DNA of 64,000 bases from Acinetobacter sp. ANC 5054 (GCF_002135295.1 NZ_NEGG01000004.1:51488-115487); one strand, 5' to 3'; numbered from the stretch's first letter, positions 1-8,533 are shown. Notes: a model not told the origin generated them from the letters alone. Numbers and translations: made by a program.

Positions 1-875
1 GCTGCCTTAATTTTTTCACCTGCGTCGCTTGCAGTAATGTCAATTGCCAGTGTTGAACCACCAATTTCACCCGCTACACGGTCAAGATCAGCTTGTTGCT
101 GAGGAACATCTAAGCAAATGACATGTGCGCCATCACGTGACAAGACATGTGCAATTGCTTCACCAATACCACGGCTCGCACCAGTCACAACCGCAGTTTT
201 ACCTGCTAGCGGCTTGTTCCAATCCACATTCACAACGTCTGCTTTTGAAACGCGAATCACTTGACCCGATACATAAGCTGAACGTGGAGAAATCACAAAA
301 CGTAAAGCAGATTCAAGGTTCGCTTCCGCACCTTCATCTACATAAACCAATTGCGCTGCAATACCTTTCTTAAATTCTTTACCCACAGACTTAACAAAGC
401 CTTCAAGTGCACGTTGTGCAATCGCTTGTTTCACTGTTTTCGCCGTTTCAGGTGTTGTTCCAACAACCACGACACGACCAGAAGCCTGAATTTGACGTGC
501 AATTGGATTAAAGAATGCATACAAAGCATGAAGTTGTTCTGAGTTTTGAATACCTGAAGCATCAAAAATCACCACTTTAAATTTAGACTCTTTGTCGCCT
601 TCATTAAAAGCGCTCAGGTTTAATCCAACTTTTGCCGCAGCCTGTTGTAATTCTGCATTATTACCTGCATAACCATTTGCATGAATATTTGCCAGAACTT
701 GGGCAATTGACCCAGATAGAGTCGAAGCTGGAGCAGCACCTAGCAACACAGCACCTTTAACAACAGGTGTAGCTGACTCAAAACGCTCTAAAGAAATTGG
801 TGATGGCAAACCCAAATTTTTGATGACAAATTTACCAATAGGAGATTTTGCAAATGTTTGGTATTGATCAGTCAT
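1..875 (-). CDS. 3-oxoacyl-ACP reductase, FabG4-type (3' end beyond window)
   Basis: Probable NADPH- or NADH-dependent reduction of 3-oxoacyl thioesters in fatty-acid metabolism. The frame opens at an ATG at 873-875 (start MTDQYQTF) and stays open to the window edge, giving 291 residues without a stop. The first ~210 residues form a degenerate Rossmann-like domain. A second, canonical short-chain dehydrogenase domain then begins with the cofactor motif TGASRGIG near residue 230. This two-domain layout is that of high-molecular-weight FabG (FabG4), about 450 residues in the family, so roughly 160 residues are missing to the left. It diverges from the thiolase gene across a 240-bp spacer. Family assignment is firm; the substrate is not known. 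Confidence 0.85.
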   Translation of the reverse strand, partial: MTDQYQTFAKSPIGKFVIKNLGLPSPISLERFESATPVVKGAVLLGAAPASTLSGSIAQVLANIHANGYAGNNAELQQAAAKVGLNLSAFNEGDKESKFKVVIFDASGIQNSEQLHALYAFFNPIARQIQASGRVVVVGTTPETAKTVKQAIAQRALEGFVKSVGKEFKKGIAAQLVYVDEGAEANLESALRFVISPRSAYVSGQVIRVSKADVVNVDWNKPLAGKTAVVTGASRGIGEAIAHVLSRDGAHVICLDVPQQQADLDRVAGEIGGSTLAIDITASDAGEKIKA

Positions 876-1029
876 GTTTTTTATCTCTCATACGGATTAA
901 TTGTTGATGGTTCTGAGATATCCTTTTAACTTCAAGATGATGTCAGAGACTTATATTTCAATAGTTCCATCAGTTTCTAAGGAATCATACTTGAGTTAAA
1001 CCTTGGATGGCTTGACCTGAATGCTTTAG

Positions 1030-1075
1030 CTAATGTCATTTTAGTCAATTTACCCCATTAGTGATTATGCTAATG
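1030..1075. promoter_or_regulatory. CTAATG/CATTAG inverted-repeat cluster between fabG4-type and thiolase genes
   Basis: The spacer between the two divergent fatty-acid genes contains CTAATG at 1030-1035, CATTAG at 1056-1061 and CTAATG at 1070-1075. The last two form an inverted repeat with 6-bp arms and an 8-bp gap. The position suggests a shared operator for both genes; the regulator is not identified. Confidence 0.3.
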
Positions 1076-1115
1076 TACCCAGCAAGAAGATCATCTACAT
1101 GCTTGGAAAAGCCTT

Positions 1116-2636
1116 ATGAGCAAAACAACTCAAGAAAATCCAGCAGTCGAAAGTCCGACTACGGAAACTGTGTCAAATACATCAAAGCGTGCACCACGCA
1201 CGATCAAAAGCACAGGCACAGCAACCCAGTCTGCGAGCAATGCCACTAAAACGAGTCGTCATCGTAGTGCCACTACTCGTAATAAAACTACAGCTTCAAA
1301 CCCAAAAACAGCTTCAAAATCAACAACTCAAACGTCTGTTCAACAGGATAATATCATGAGTCAAAACACAGTTCGCCGCGTTGCAATTATCGGTGGTAAT
1401 CGTATTCCTTTCGCTCGTTCAAATGGTGCTTATTTCACAGCATCTAACAGCGACATGTTTACTGCTGCACTAAATGGTCTTGTTGAACGTTTCAACTTAC
1501 AAGGTCAACGTTTAGGTGAAGTCGTTGCTGGTGCTGTTTTAAAACACAGTCGTGACTTTAACATGACTCGCGAGTGCGTACTTAATACAGAACTAGCTCC
1601 TGAAACACCTGCTTACGATATTCAGCAAGCATGTGGTACTGGCTTACAAGCTGCCTTCTTAGTCGCAAACAAAATTGCTCTAGGTCAAATCGAAGTTGGC
1701 GTAGCTGGCGGTGTAGATACCACATCTGACGCCCCAATTGCTTTCGGTGATGGTTTACGTAAAGCTTTACTTGAACTCAACATTGCTAAAACAGGTAAAG
1801 ACCGTCTTAAAGCATTAACAAAAATTAATGTGAAAGACTTAATGGATGCACCAAAAAATGGTGAGCCGCGTACAGGTCTTTCTATGGGTGATCACCAAGC
1901 GATTACAACGCTTGAATGGGGCATCTCACGTGAAGCACAAGACGAACTTGCTGCATCATCTCACCAAAAAATGGCTGCTGCTTACGAAGAAGGTTTCTTC
2001 GATGACTTAATCACGCCATTCCTTGGTTTAGAGCGTGATAACAACTTACGTGCAGACTCATCTGTAGAAAAACTTGCAAAACTTAAGCCTGCTTTTGGTA
2101 AAGGCGATGCACGTACCATGACTGCAGGTAACTCTACTCCACTTACTGACGGTGCTTCTTGCGTACTTTTAGCATCTGAAGAATGGGCTAAAGCAAATGG
2201 TCATGAAGTACTCGCTTACTTAACTTTCCAAGAAACTGCTGCAGTTGATTTTGTAGAGAAAAAAGAAGGTTTATTGATGGCGCCTGCTTATGCAGTACCG
2301 CGTATGCTTGAGCGTGCTGGCCTTAAACTTCAAGATTTCGACTACTATGAAATTCATGAGGCGTTTGCATCTCAAGTATTATCTACTTTAAAAGCGTGGG
2401 AAGATCCAAAATTCTGTAAAGACCGTTTAGGTTTAGAAGCACCACTTGGTTCAATCGACCGCACGAAATTAAACGTAAAAGGCTCTTCACTTGCTGCGGG
2501 TCACCCATTTGCAGCAACAGGCGGTCGTATTATCGCGACAGCTGCAAAATTGATTAACAAAAAAGGTTCAGGTCGTGTATTGGTTTCGATCTGTGCTGCT
2601 GGTGGTCAAGGTGTTACTGCAATTATTGAAAAATAA
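1116..2636 (+). CDS. acetyl-CoA C-acyltransferase (FadI/FadA2-type thiolase)
   Basis: Thiolase catalysing CoA-dependent cleavage or condensation of 3-oxoacyl-CoA. All catalytic elements are present: nucleophile Cys173 in QQACGTG, His414 in HEAF, His463 in GHPF and Cys493 in CAAGGQG. The 506-residue frame is about 80 residues longer than family members. The extra N-terminus is Ser/Thr/Asn/Lys/Arg-rich with almost no hydrophobic residues. An internal ATG at 1356 has an AGGA ribosome-binding site 7 nt upstream and would give a normal 426-residue thiolase (MSQNTVRR), so the start is uncertain. Divergence from a FabG4-type gene resembles mycobacterial fabG4/fadA2. Confidence 0.88.
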   Translation: MSKTTQENPAVESPTTETVSNTSKRAPRTIKSTGTATQSASNATKTSRHRSATTRNKTTASNPKTASKSTTQTSVQQDNIMSQNTVRRVAIIGGNRIPFARSNGAYFTASNSDMFTAALNGLVERFNLQGQRLGEVVAGAVLKHSRDFNMTRECVLNTELAPETPAYDIQQACGTGLQAAFLVANKIALGQIEVGVAGGVDTTSDAPIAFGDGLRKALLELNIAKTGKDRLKALTKINVKDLMDAPKNGEPRTGLSMGDHQAITTLEWGISREAQDELAASSHQKMAAAYEEGFFDDLITPFLGLERDNNLRADSSVEKLAKLKPAFGKGDARTMTAGNSTPLTDGASCVLLASEEWAKANGHEVLAYLTFQETAAVDFVEKKEGLLMAPAYAVPRMLERAGLKLQDFDYYEIHEAFASQVLSTLKAWEDPKFCKDRLGLEAPLGSIDRTKLNVKGSSLAAGHPFAATGGRIIATAAKLINKKGSGRVLVSICAAGGQGVTAIIEK

Positions 2637-2653
2637 TTAAGTATTGCCTCAAT

Positions 2654-2682
2654 AAAAAACCGCTCTTATGAGCGGTTTTTTT
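2654..2682. terminator. bidirectional rho-independent terminator
   Basis: Stem ACCGCTC/GAGCGGT with a TTAT loop is flanked by an A-run on the left and a T-run on the right. It lies between the convergent thiolase and first OmpW gene and can serve both. Near-identical hairpins follow the other two OmpW copies. Confidence 0.85.
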
Positions 2683-2711
2683 GATAATAACGACTTTGGG
2701 CTTAAATTGCT

Positions 2712-3821
2712 TTAGAAACGATAACCCACACCTAAGTAGGTGATGATTGGATCAATATCAATTTTTGTAGTAGCGTGAATTAATTGCTCACCTGTGGTTT
2801 GGTTAATGACATTGATCTTGGTCTTATTATTTAACTTTGCATAAGACACCGACGCTGCCGTAAACCAATTTGGGCTAAAGTCATAAGTAAAACCTACGGT
2901 GACGATAGGTGCAATTGCATCATCAGCATCAACATCGACCACCATTTTTCCTGATGATTCTTTGCCATCTAATGCAGCGCCTGCATTGTCGTCCAATACA
3001 TTTTGGATCATATGTCCAGCTGCTTCTAAATCACTACGTATCTCAGGATTGAGTTTAATATCATTAAAATATGCATACATTAAACCTGCACCGACATACG
3101 GTCTGAACTTATTTACCCCACTTTTGCCAAACTGATATTGAGCTTCAATGGCAGGCGTCCAAGCCCTTGCAGTAGCAGCCTTAGATTTACTTCCTAAATC
3201 TGTAATTAGAAGCGATTGATTTAGATCAATTCCATCAGGGAATAATATTTGAACTAATTGATTTGGAGATGTAGCCAAACCGCTTAGTGGTGCATAGATT
3301 TGCCCCTTCCCCTTAATATCAACTTTAGGAGGAATACCACCAATGAATTGAAGCGAAACATTATCATTCACATAGTAGTTAAACATTAATCCTAGCGTAT
3401 CAACATCATCCGCTTCTAAACCAGTATTTGCAGATTGCCAGCTTTCCAACCCTTGGATATTTGCACTACCTGATATCTCTGGCAAAATATTTCCATTACC
3501 GTCAGTCATCAATGTCTGCATAAGATCATCATTCAAAAACTCGGTTAAAAGTTCTTTTTGATTAAAAGGGTCGCCTGCAAGATCCTCTCCAGTGGCATTG
3601 GGATCAACTGAATTTAAGAAACTGACAATTGAAATACTACCAACTTCTGCGTTAGTCCCATTTTTAACGCTTGTATTAATATTAAAAGGATTTGCTTTCC
3701 CTTGCGGCATCACATGCAACCAACCCGCTGATACAGAAAAACGCTTAAAATTTCCATCTGCCATTGTTATTTGTGTAAACCCCAGTAACATAGCAGGTAC
3801 AACCAGTTTTATCATTTTCAC
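2712..3821 (-). CDS. OmpW-family outer membrane protein, copy 1 of 3
   Basis: Eight-stranded beta-barrel of the OmpW/AlkL family, expected to pass small hydrophobic compounds through the outer membrane. A signal peptide ends near residue 21 (MADG). Diagnostic OmpW segments are FSVSAGW at the first strand, FRPYVGAGLMYAYF near residues 239-252, NWFTA and a C-terminal LGVGYRF ending in Phe. At 369 residues it is much longer than ordinary OmpW (about 200). The excess lies in residues ~51-133 and ~174-206, which match extracellular loops 1 and 2 and differ strongly from the two neighbouring copies, while residues 207-369 are almost identical to copy 2. The start is GTG here and ATG in the other copies; GGAG lies just upstream. 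Confidence 0.85.
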   Translation of the reverse strand: MKMIKLVVPAMLLGFTQITMADGNFKRFSVSAGWLHVMPQGKANPFNINTSVKNGTNAEVGSISIVSFLNSVDPNATGEDLAGDPFNQKELLTEFLNDDLMQTLMTDGNGNILPEISGSANIQGLESWQSANTGLEADDVDTLGLMFNYYVNDNVSLQFIGGIPPKVDIKGKGQIYAPLSGLATSPNQLVQILFPDGIDLNQSLLITDLGSKSKAATARAWTPAIEAQYQFGKSGVNKFRPYVGAGLMYAYFNDIKLNPEIRSDLEAAGHMIQNVLDDNAGAALDGKESSGKMVVDVDADDAIAPIVTVGFTYDFSPNWFTAASVSYAKLNNKTKINVINQTTGEQLIHATTKIDIDPIITYLGVGYRF

Positions 3822-4246
3822 AAGCTAACTCCATGTAATGGATACTTTTATGATTTGGCAATAAAAACGTTTTTGGTTTTTATGCTTTTAACTTATGTAA
3901 TAAAACTTCATTTTTATATTTACATTCTGTTTTTATATTTTATATTTTGTTAATACCAATCATCCAATATATCTATTTAGGACAAGATTTATCTATTGGT
4001 GTCTATAAAAGGCTAATCGAAAATTTTTCAAATTTATGAGTTGATTAAATACACTACGCGAAGAAAAAAGTTTGATGCATAAATTCACTTCTCATGTGTT
4101 ACTTGAGTAAATGCTATTTTTATTTTAACGATTAAATTCAATTCAAACAGTTCCGTTTAAATACCTCATTCATAAAAAATGATGAAGCTTAAAAACCGCT
4201 CTTTTGAGCGGTTTTTTGTTAACAACGATTTAGGGCTTAAATTGCT
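3822..4246. repeat. 5' region of ompW copy 1, duplicated upstream of copy 2
   Basis: This 425-bp gene-free stretch carries no open frame worth calling. Bases 3822-4190 are about 90% identical by eye to 5327-5693, upstream of copy 2. It is very A+T-rich and holds the leader, the GGAG ribosome-binding site and presumably the promoter of copy 1. It ends in the terminator of copy 2. A diverged version of only the proximal part lies upstream of copy 3. Confidence 0.8.
4191..4217 (-). terminator. rho-independent terminator of ompW copy 2
   Basis: Stem ACCGCTC/GAGCGGT, TTTT loop, with A-run and T-run flanks. It is 30 bp beyond the stop of the minus-strand gene and nearly identical to the hairpins after copies 1 and 3. 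Confidence 0.85.
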
Positions 4247-5326
4247 TTAGAAACGATAACCTACACCTAAGTATGTGATGATTGGATCAATATCAATTTT
4301 TGTAGTGGCGTGAATTAGTTGCTCACCTGTGGTTTGGTTAATCACATCGATCTTGGTCTTATTATTTAACTTTGCATAAGACACCGATGCTGCCGTAAAC
4401 CAATTTGGGCTAAAGTCATAAGTAAAACCTAATGTGACGATAGGTGCAATTGCATCATCAGCATCGACATCGACCACCATTTTTCCTGATGACTCTTTAC
4501 CATCGAGTGCTGCTCCACCTTTATCATCTAGTACGTTTTGGATCATATGACCGGCAGCTTCTAAATCGCTTCGAATTTCTGGATTGAGTTTAATGTCATT
4601 AAAATATGCATACATGAGTCCTGCACCGACATAAGGTCTAAATTTATTTACACCACTTCGACCAAATTGGTACTGTGCTTCAATCGCTGGTGTCCAAGCT
4701 CTTGCAGTAGCTGCCTTAGATTTACTTCCCAAGTCAGTGATTGGAATGTCTTTCAACAAATCAAGCTCAAGACCCAAACCCGTATGTGCAACCCCATTCA
4801 TAGATGCTGTAATATTACCCTTTCCTTTAATATCGACTTTTGGCGGAATACCTCCGATTAATTGTAAGGAGACATTATCATTAACATAGTAGTTGACCAT
4901 TAAACCTAAGGTATCAACATCATCTGCTTCTAAACCACTCCCTTGTTGTGTCCAACTCCCTAAACCATTTAGAGTGGCAGTCCCTGTAATATCACTCTTA
5001 ATCGTACCATCTTCATTTTTCAAAAATTCTTCTAAAATTGGATTATTAACTAAATCTGCTAAAGCGTCTTTAAAAGAAACATCGCTATCAGGAACGAGTT
5101 GATTTGGATCAAGTGAACTTAAAAAACCATCTGGACTAATTGCACCGACTGTTGCTGTCGTTCCATCTGGAACTTTGGTGCTGATATTAAATGGATTTGC
5201 TTTTCCTTGCGGCATCACATGCATCCAACCCGCTGATACGGAAAAACGCTTAAAATTTCCATCAGCCATTGCTATTTGTGTAAACCCCAGTAACACAGCA
5301 GGTACAACAATTTTTATCATTTTCAT
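4247..5326 (-). CDS. OmpW-family outer membrane protein, copy 2 of 3
   Basis: Paralogue of the preceding gene, 359 residues, with the same signal peptide (MADG cleavage region) and ATG start. The barrel segments FSVSAGWMHVMPQGKANPF, LEADDVDTLGLM and FRPYVGAGLMYAYF and the C-terminal LGVGYRF are shared. From LGSKSKAATARAW to the end it differs from copy 1 at only about five positions. Residues ~51-130 and the ~25 residues after VDIKGKG are unrelated in detail to copies 1 and 3. This points to homogenised barrels with diversified loops. Expected role: outer-membrane channel for small hydrophobic molecules. Confidence 0.85.
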   Translation of the reverse strand: MKMIKIVVPAVLLGFTQIAMADGNFKRFSVSAGWMHVMPQGKANPFNISTKVPDGTTATVGAISPDGFLSSLDPNQLVPDSDVSFKDALADLVNNPILEEFLKNEDGTIKSDITGTATLNGLGSWTQQGSGLEADDVDTLGLMVNYYVNDNVSLQLIGGIPPKVDIKGKGNITASMNGVAHTGLGLELDLLKDIPITDLGSKSKAATARAWTPAIEAQYQFGRSGVNKFRPYVGAGLMYAYFNDIKLNPEIRSDLEAAGHMIQNVLDDKGGAALDGKESSGKMVVDVDADDAIAPIVTLGFTYDFSPNWFTAASVSYAKLNNKTKIDVINQTTGEQLIHATTKIDIDPIITYLGVGYRF

Positions 5327-5748
5327 AACCTAACTCCATGTAATGGATATTTTTATGATTTAGCAATAAAAACGTTTTTGGTTTTTATGCTTTTAACTTA
5401 TGTAATAAAACTTCATTTTTATATTTATATTCTGTTTTTATATTTTATATTTTGTTAATACCAATCATCCAATATATCTATTTAGGACAAGATTTATCTA
5501 TTGGTGTCTATAAAAGGTTAATGGAAAATTTTTTCAAATTTTCAGGTTGATTAAATACACTACGCGAAGAAAAAGTTTGATGCATAAATTCACTTCTCAT
5601 GTGTTAGTTGAGTAAATTATATTTTTAATTTAATAATTAAATTCATCTAAATCAGATCCGTAGAACTGCCTCTTTCAAAAAACGATGAAGCTTAAAAACC
5701 GCTCTTATGAGCGGTTTTTTTTAATAACTATTTTGGCCTCAAATTGCT
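5327..5748. repeat. 5' region of ompW copy 2, duplicate of 3822-4190
   Basis: This 422-bp gene-free stretch repeats the copy 1 upstream region with scattered substitutions and 1-bp indels. It includes the shared leader near the gene, the conserved block around 5455-5515 and the distal TTAAATACACTACGCGAAG block. It presumably holds the copy 2 promoter and ends in the terminator of copy 3. Confidence 0.8.
5694..5722 (-). terminator. rho-independent terminator of ompW copy 3
   Basis: Stem ACCGCTC/GAGCGGT, TTAT loop, A-run on the left and eight T on the right. Same hairpin as at 2654 and 4191, showing that the terminator was duplicated with the gene. Confidence 0.85.
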
Positions 5749-6852
5749 TTAGAAACGATAACCCACACCTAAGTATGTGATGATTGGATCAATATCAATT
5801 TTTGTAGTGGCGTGAATTAGTTGCTCACCTGTGGTTTGGTTAATCACATCGATCTTGGTCTTATTATTTAACTTTGCATAAGACACTGAAGCTGCCGTAA
5901 ACCAATTTGGGCTAAAGTCATAAGTGAAACCCAAGGTGACGATAGGTGCAATTGCATCATCAGCATCTACATCAACCACCATTTTTCCTGATGACTCTTT
6001 ACCGTCTAATGCAGCACCAGCAAGATTATCCTTAATATTTTGAATCATATGCCCTGCAGCAATTAAGTCAGATTCAATACCTTTATTCAGTTCAATATCA
6101 TTGAAATAAGCATACATGATCCCCGCACCTACATAGGGTCTGAATTTATTCACGCCCGATTTCCCGAATTGGTACTGAGCTTGAAATGCTGGCGTCCAAG
6201 CACGAGCTGTTGCCGCTTTACCATAAGCATCGAGATTGGTGATTGGCACATCGTAATCTAAGGGTAAACCGTCCGGAAATAGTAGACCAGCCAGTCCACC
6301 TGGCATTGCGTTACCAGATAAAGGTGCCGTAATCATCCCTTTGCCTTGAATATCTACTTTTGGTGGAATGCCGCCGATCAACTGTAATGAAACATTATCA
6401 TTAATATAGTAATTGACCATCAAGCCTAAGGTATCTACATCATCTGCTTCTAGACCTGTGCCTCCTGCTGACCAATTTTCCAATCCATATAATGTCGATG
6501 TTCCAGCAATCTCTGGTTTGATATTACCGTTACCATCTGTCATGAGCCCATTAATAAAACTATCTTCTAATAATGTTCCTAAAGCCTCTTTTAAATTTAC
6601 CGAGTTATCACCTTCTTGAATGATTGCATTTGGATCAATAGCTTGTAAAAACCCCTCCTCACTAATACTTCCAACTTTGGCTTTTGTCCCATTTGCCACA
6701 GCGGTATTAATGTTAAAAGGATTTGCTTTTCCTTGTGGCATCACATGCATCCAACCCGCTGATACGGAAAAACGCTTAAAATTACCATCCGCTGCTGCTA
6801 TTTGTGTAACGCCAAGTAAAACCGCAGGTAACGCTATTTTCACCAATTTCAT
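5749..6852 (-). CDS. OmpW-family outer membrane protein, copy 3 of 3
   Basis: Third OmpW paralogue, 367 residues, signal peptide ending AADG. The C-terminal ~90 residues from GAALDGKESSGK to LGVGYRF match copies 1 and 2 almost completely. The segment before it (residues ~205-280) is more diverged than between copies 1 and 2, for example in NDIELNKGIESDLIAAG. Two long loop regions are again specific to this copy. Its upstream region is only distantly related to those of the other two, so copies 1 and 2 look like the younger duplication. Confidence 0.85.
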   Translation of the reverse strand: MKLVKIALPAVLLGVTQIAAADGNFKRFSVSAGWMHVMPQGKANPFNINTAVANGTKAKVGSISEEGFLQAIDPNAIIQEGDNSVNLKEALGTLLEDSFINGLMTDGNGNIKPEIAGTSTLYGLENWSAGGTGLEADDVDTLGLMVNYYINDNVSLQLIGGIPPKVDIQGKGMITAPLSGNAMPGGLAGLLFPDGLPLDYDVPITNLDAYGKAATARAWTPAFQAQYQFGKSGVNKFRPYVGAGIMYAYFNDIELNKGIESDLIAAGHMIQNIKDNLAGAALDGKESSGKMVVDVDADDAIAPIVTLGFTYDFSPNWFTAASVSYAKLNNKTKIDVINQTTGEQLIHATTKIDIDPIITYLGVGYRF

Positions 6853-7056
6853 AAGCTAACTCCTTGTCAGTCATATTTTTTTTGTTGAGTAATAAAAACA
6901 TTCTTTGTTTTTATGGTTAAAAGTTATGTAATAAGTATTATTTTTTATATGTACTTTATGTTTTTATATTTTATTATTTGTTAATAAATGCACTATTTTG
7001 TGGCAAAAAAGGCCTGTACTTATCAATACAGGCCAATATGATTTTCTTATTGAAAT

Positions 7057-7482
7057 TTAACGATATTGTGGTTGATAACCTAGGTGTGCTTCGATATGGT
7101 CATAACACCATTGAAATATAAAAGTGTAAACCAAAATACACGTCGTCAAACTCAAATCCGTTAGAATCGCCTGCCAAATCGACATATTGAGTGCATAAGC
7201 CACCATTGGAATAGTCGCCAGCATCAAGCCACCCTCAAAACCAATCGCATGTAAAACGCGTACACCAAATGTTCTTTTTAACTTTCTTTTTGCTTCAAAT
7301 TTTTCAAAATAGTGATTAAAAATCATGTTCCAAATCACAGATGTAACCGCCATAGCGATACCCAATGTACCTGTAACCTCCATCGGAACTTTGAAAATAA
7401 AACTTAATGCGATAGCAATGATCACCAATAGGATAATTTCATAGCTAAGCGCATGAATGATCCTTCTCTTGGAAATCGTCAT
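7057..7482 (-). CDS. aceI: PACE-family biocide/chlorhexidine efflux protein AceI
   Basis: Proteobacterial antimicrobial compound efflux (PACE) transporter, an inner-membrane proton-coupled exporter of biocides such as chlorhexidine. At 141 residues with four predicted membrane helices it fits the family. The N-terminus carries SKRRIIHALSYE with Glu15 in helix 1, the conserved proton-coupling acid. The paired repeat motifs WNMIFNHYFE and FQWCYDHIE are also present. The divergent LysR gene matches the known aceI/aceR arrangement of Acinetobacter. Assignment rests on close recall of the A. baumannii AceI sequence. Confidence 0.88.
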   Translation of the reverse strand: MTISKRRIIHALSYEIILLVIIAIALSFIFKVPMEVTGTLGIAMAVTSVIWNMIFNHYFEKFEAKRKLKRTFGVRVLHAIGFEGGLMLATIPMVAYALNMSIWQAILTDLSLTTCILVYTFIFQWCYDHIEAHLGYQPQYR

Positions 7483-7590
7483 GTTATAAATACTCTAAGA
7501 TTTGAATTGAGATCATTATATTTTGATATTATTGATTAATCGAATTAGATTCTTTCAATAAAAATGAAAGATAAAATTAGGAATGATCCA
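7483..7590. promoter_or_regulatory. aceI-aceR divergent regulatory region
   Basis: This A+T-rich spacer between divergent efflux and LysR genes contains a near-palindrome at 7531-7545 (ATTGATTAATCGAAT, symmetric apart from one extra base). It is a plausible LysR-type binding site. An AGGA ribosome-binding site at 7579-7582 serves the regulator's ATG at 7591. Confidence 0.45.
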
Positions 7591-8481
7591 ATGAATATCA
7601 ATCAAGAACAACTCATTATTTTTAAAACAGTGATTGAAACGGGTTCATTTTCGGCAGCAGCCCGTCAACTTGGCAAAGTTCCTTCTGCTGTAAGTATGTC
7701 TATTGCCAATTTTGAAATTGATCTCAACTTAAAATTATTTGATCGGGTTGGTCGTGAACCCGTCCCCACCGCACAAGCCCTAAATTTATTCGAAAAGACC
7801 GAGCAACTCTTAACTGAAATCAATCAATGGAAACAACATGCTCTCGCACTGGGTCATGGTTTAGAGTCTTCATTGAATATTGTGGTCGTTTCAGAGTTAT
7901 TGCATACCCAGTGGACGGATTATATTTCCCTGCTCGAAAAGCAATTTCCATCCTTACAAATTAATATTTTTTCTGCTCCACAAGAGGATGCTCAAAAAAT
8001 GCTGCTCTTAGGTCAAGCACAACTTGCCCTCATGTTTGAACGTGAGCAACTTGAAAGCTATGAACAATTTGTCGAATTAAAACGTGAAGTTTTAGTGCCT
8101 GTTGCAGCCACTAACTATGCCCTTGCTCAATTTCAACAAGTGAGTTTTGAGCAAATTCTAAAAAGTCGGCAAATTGTAGTCGCTAGTCGTGATAAAAGTA
8201 TTAAACCTGAATTGCTCTACTCCAAACAAAACTGGCGCACCGACAATCACCACTCTGCCTGTTCGATGATTATTCAAGGTTTGGGTTGGGGTGTGCTTCC
8301 ACGTGAAATGTTCAATGAAAATCCAAAACTCAAAAAGCAATTGAAAATTTTAAGTTTTCAAGATTTCACCCCTAAATTTGAGTATTTTGTCGATTTGGTT
8401 TGGAATCGTGAAAAACTTCAGGGATCAGCTGCTCATTTTTTGATTAATCACATTCGAAATTCACGAAAAACTACGATTTAG
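7591..8481 (+). CDS. aceR: LysR-family transcriptional regulator, AceR-like
   Basis: LysR-type regulator of 296 residues. The N-terminal winged helix-turn-helix spans about residues 5-63 (ETGSFSAAARQLGKVPSAVS is the recognition region), followed by a periplasmic-binding-like effector domain. I chose ATG 7591 (MNINQEQL) over ATG 7564 because AGGA sits 8 nt upstream of it and no ribosome-binding site precedes 7564. In Acinetobacter, the LysR protein divergent from aceI activates it in response to chlorhexidine. The name is by position and family, not by a sequence search. Confidence 0.8.
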   Translation: MNINQEQLIIFKTVIETGSFSAAARQLGKVPSAVSMSIANFEIDLNLKLFDRVGREPVPTAQALNLFEKTEQLLTEINQWKQHALALGHGLESSLNIVVVSELLHTQWTDYISLLEKQFPSLQINIFSAPQEDAQKMLLLGQAQLALMFEREQLESYEQFVELKREVLVPVAATNYALAQFQQVSFEQILKSRQIVVASRDKSIKPELLYSKQNWRTDNHHSACSMIIQGLGWGVLPREMFNENPKLKKQLKILSFQDFTPKFEYFVDLVWNREKLQGSAAHFLINHIRNSRKTTI

Positions 8482-8505
8482 TCTGCGTTGTTGGGCTGTT
8501 TTCAG

Positions 8506-8533
8506 TTGGGTTATAAATTGTTTGTGTTATAAA
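8506..8533 (+). promoter_or_regulatory. possible sigma-70 promoter of tal
   Basis: TTGGGT at 8506-8511 and TATAAA at 8528-8533 are separated by 16 bp and lie about 40 bp before the transaldolase start. It is the best -35/-10 pair in the 89-bp spacer. Confidence 0.35.

Noticed and set aside
1061..1249. Short open frame overlapping the thiolase N-terminal extension
   Set aside because: It is in another frame of the thiolase extension, with a Cys- and Arg-rich composition unlike a real protein here.
2712..6852. OmpW triplet as a composite transposon
   Set aside because: No transposase, no terminal inverted repeats and no target-site duplication; the repeats are explained by tandem gene duplication.
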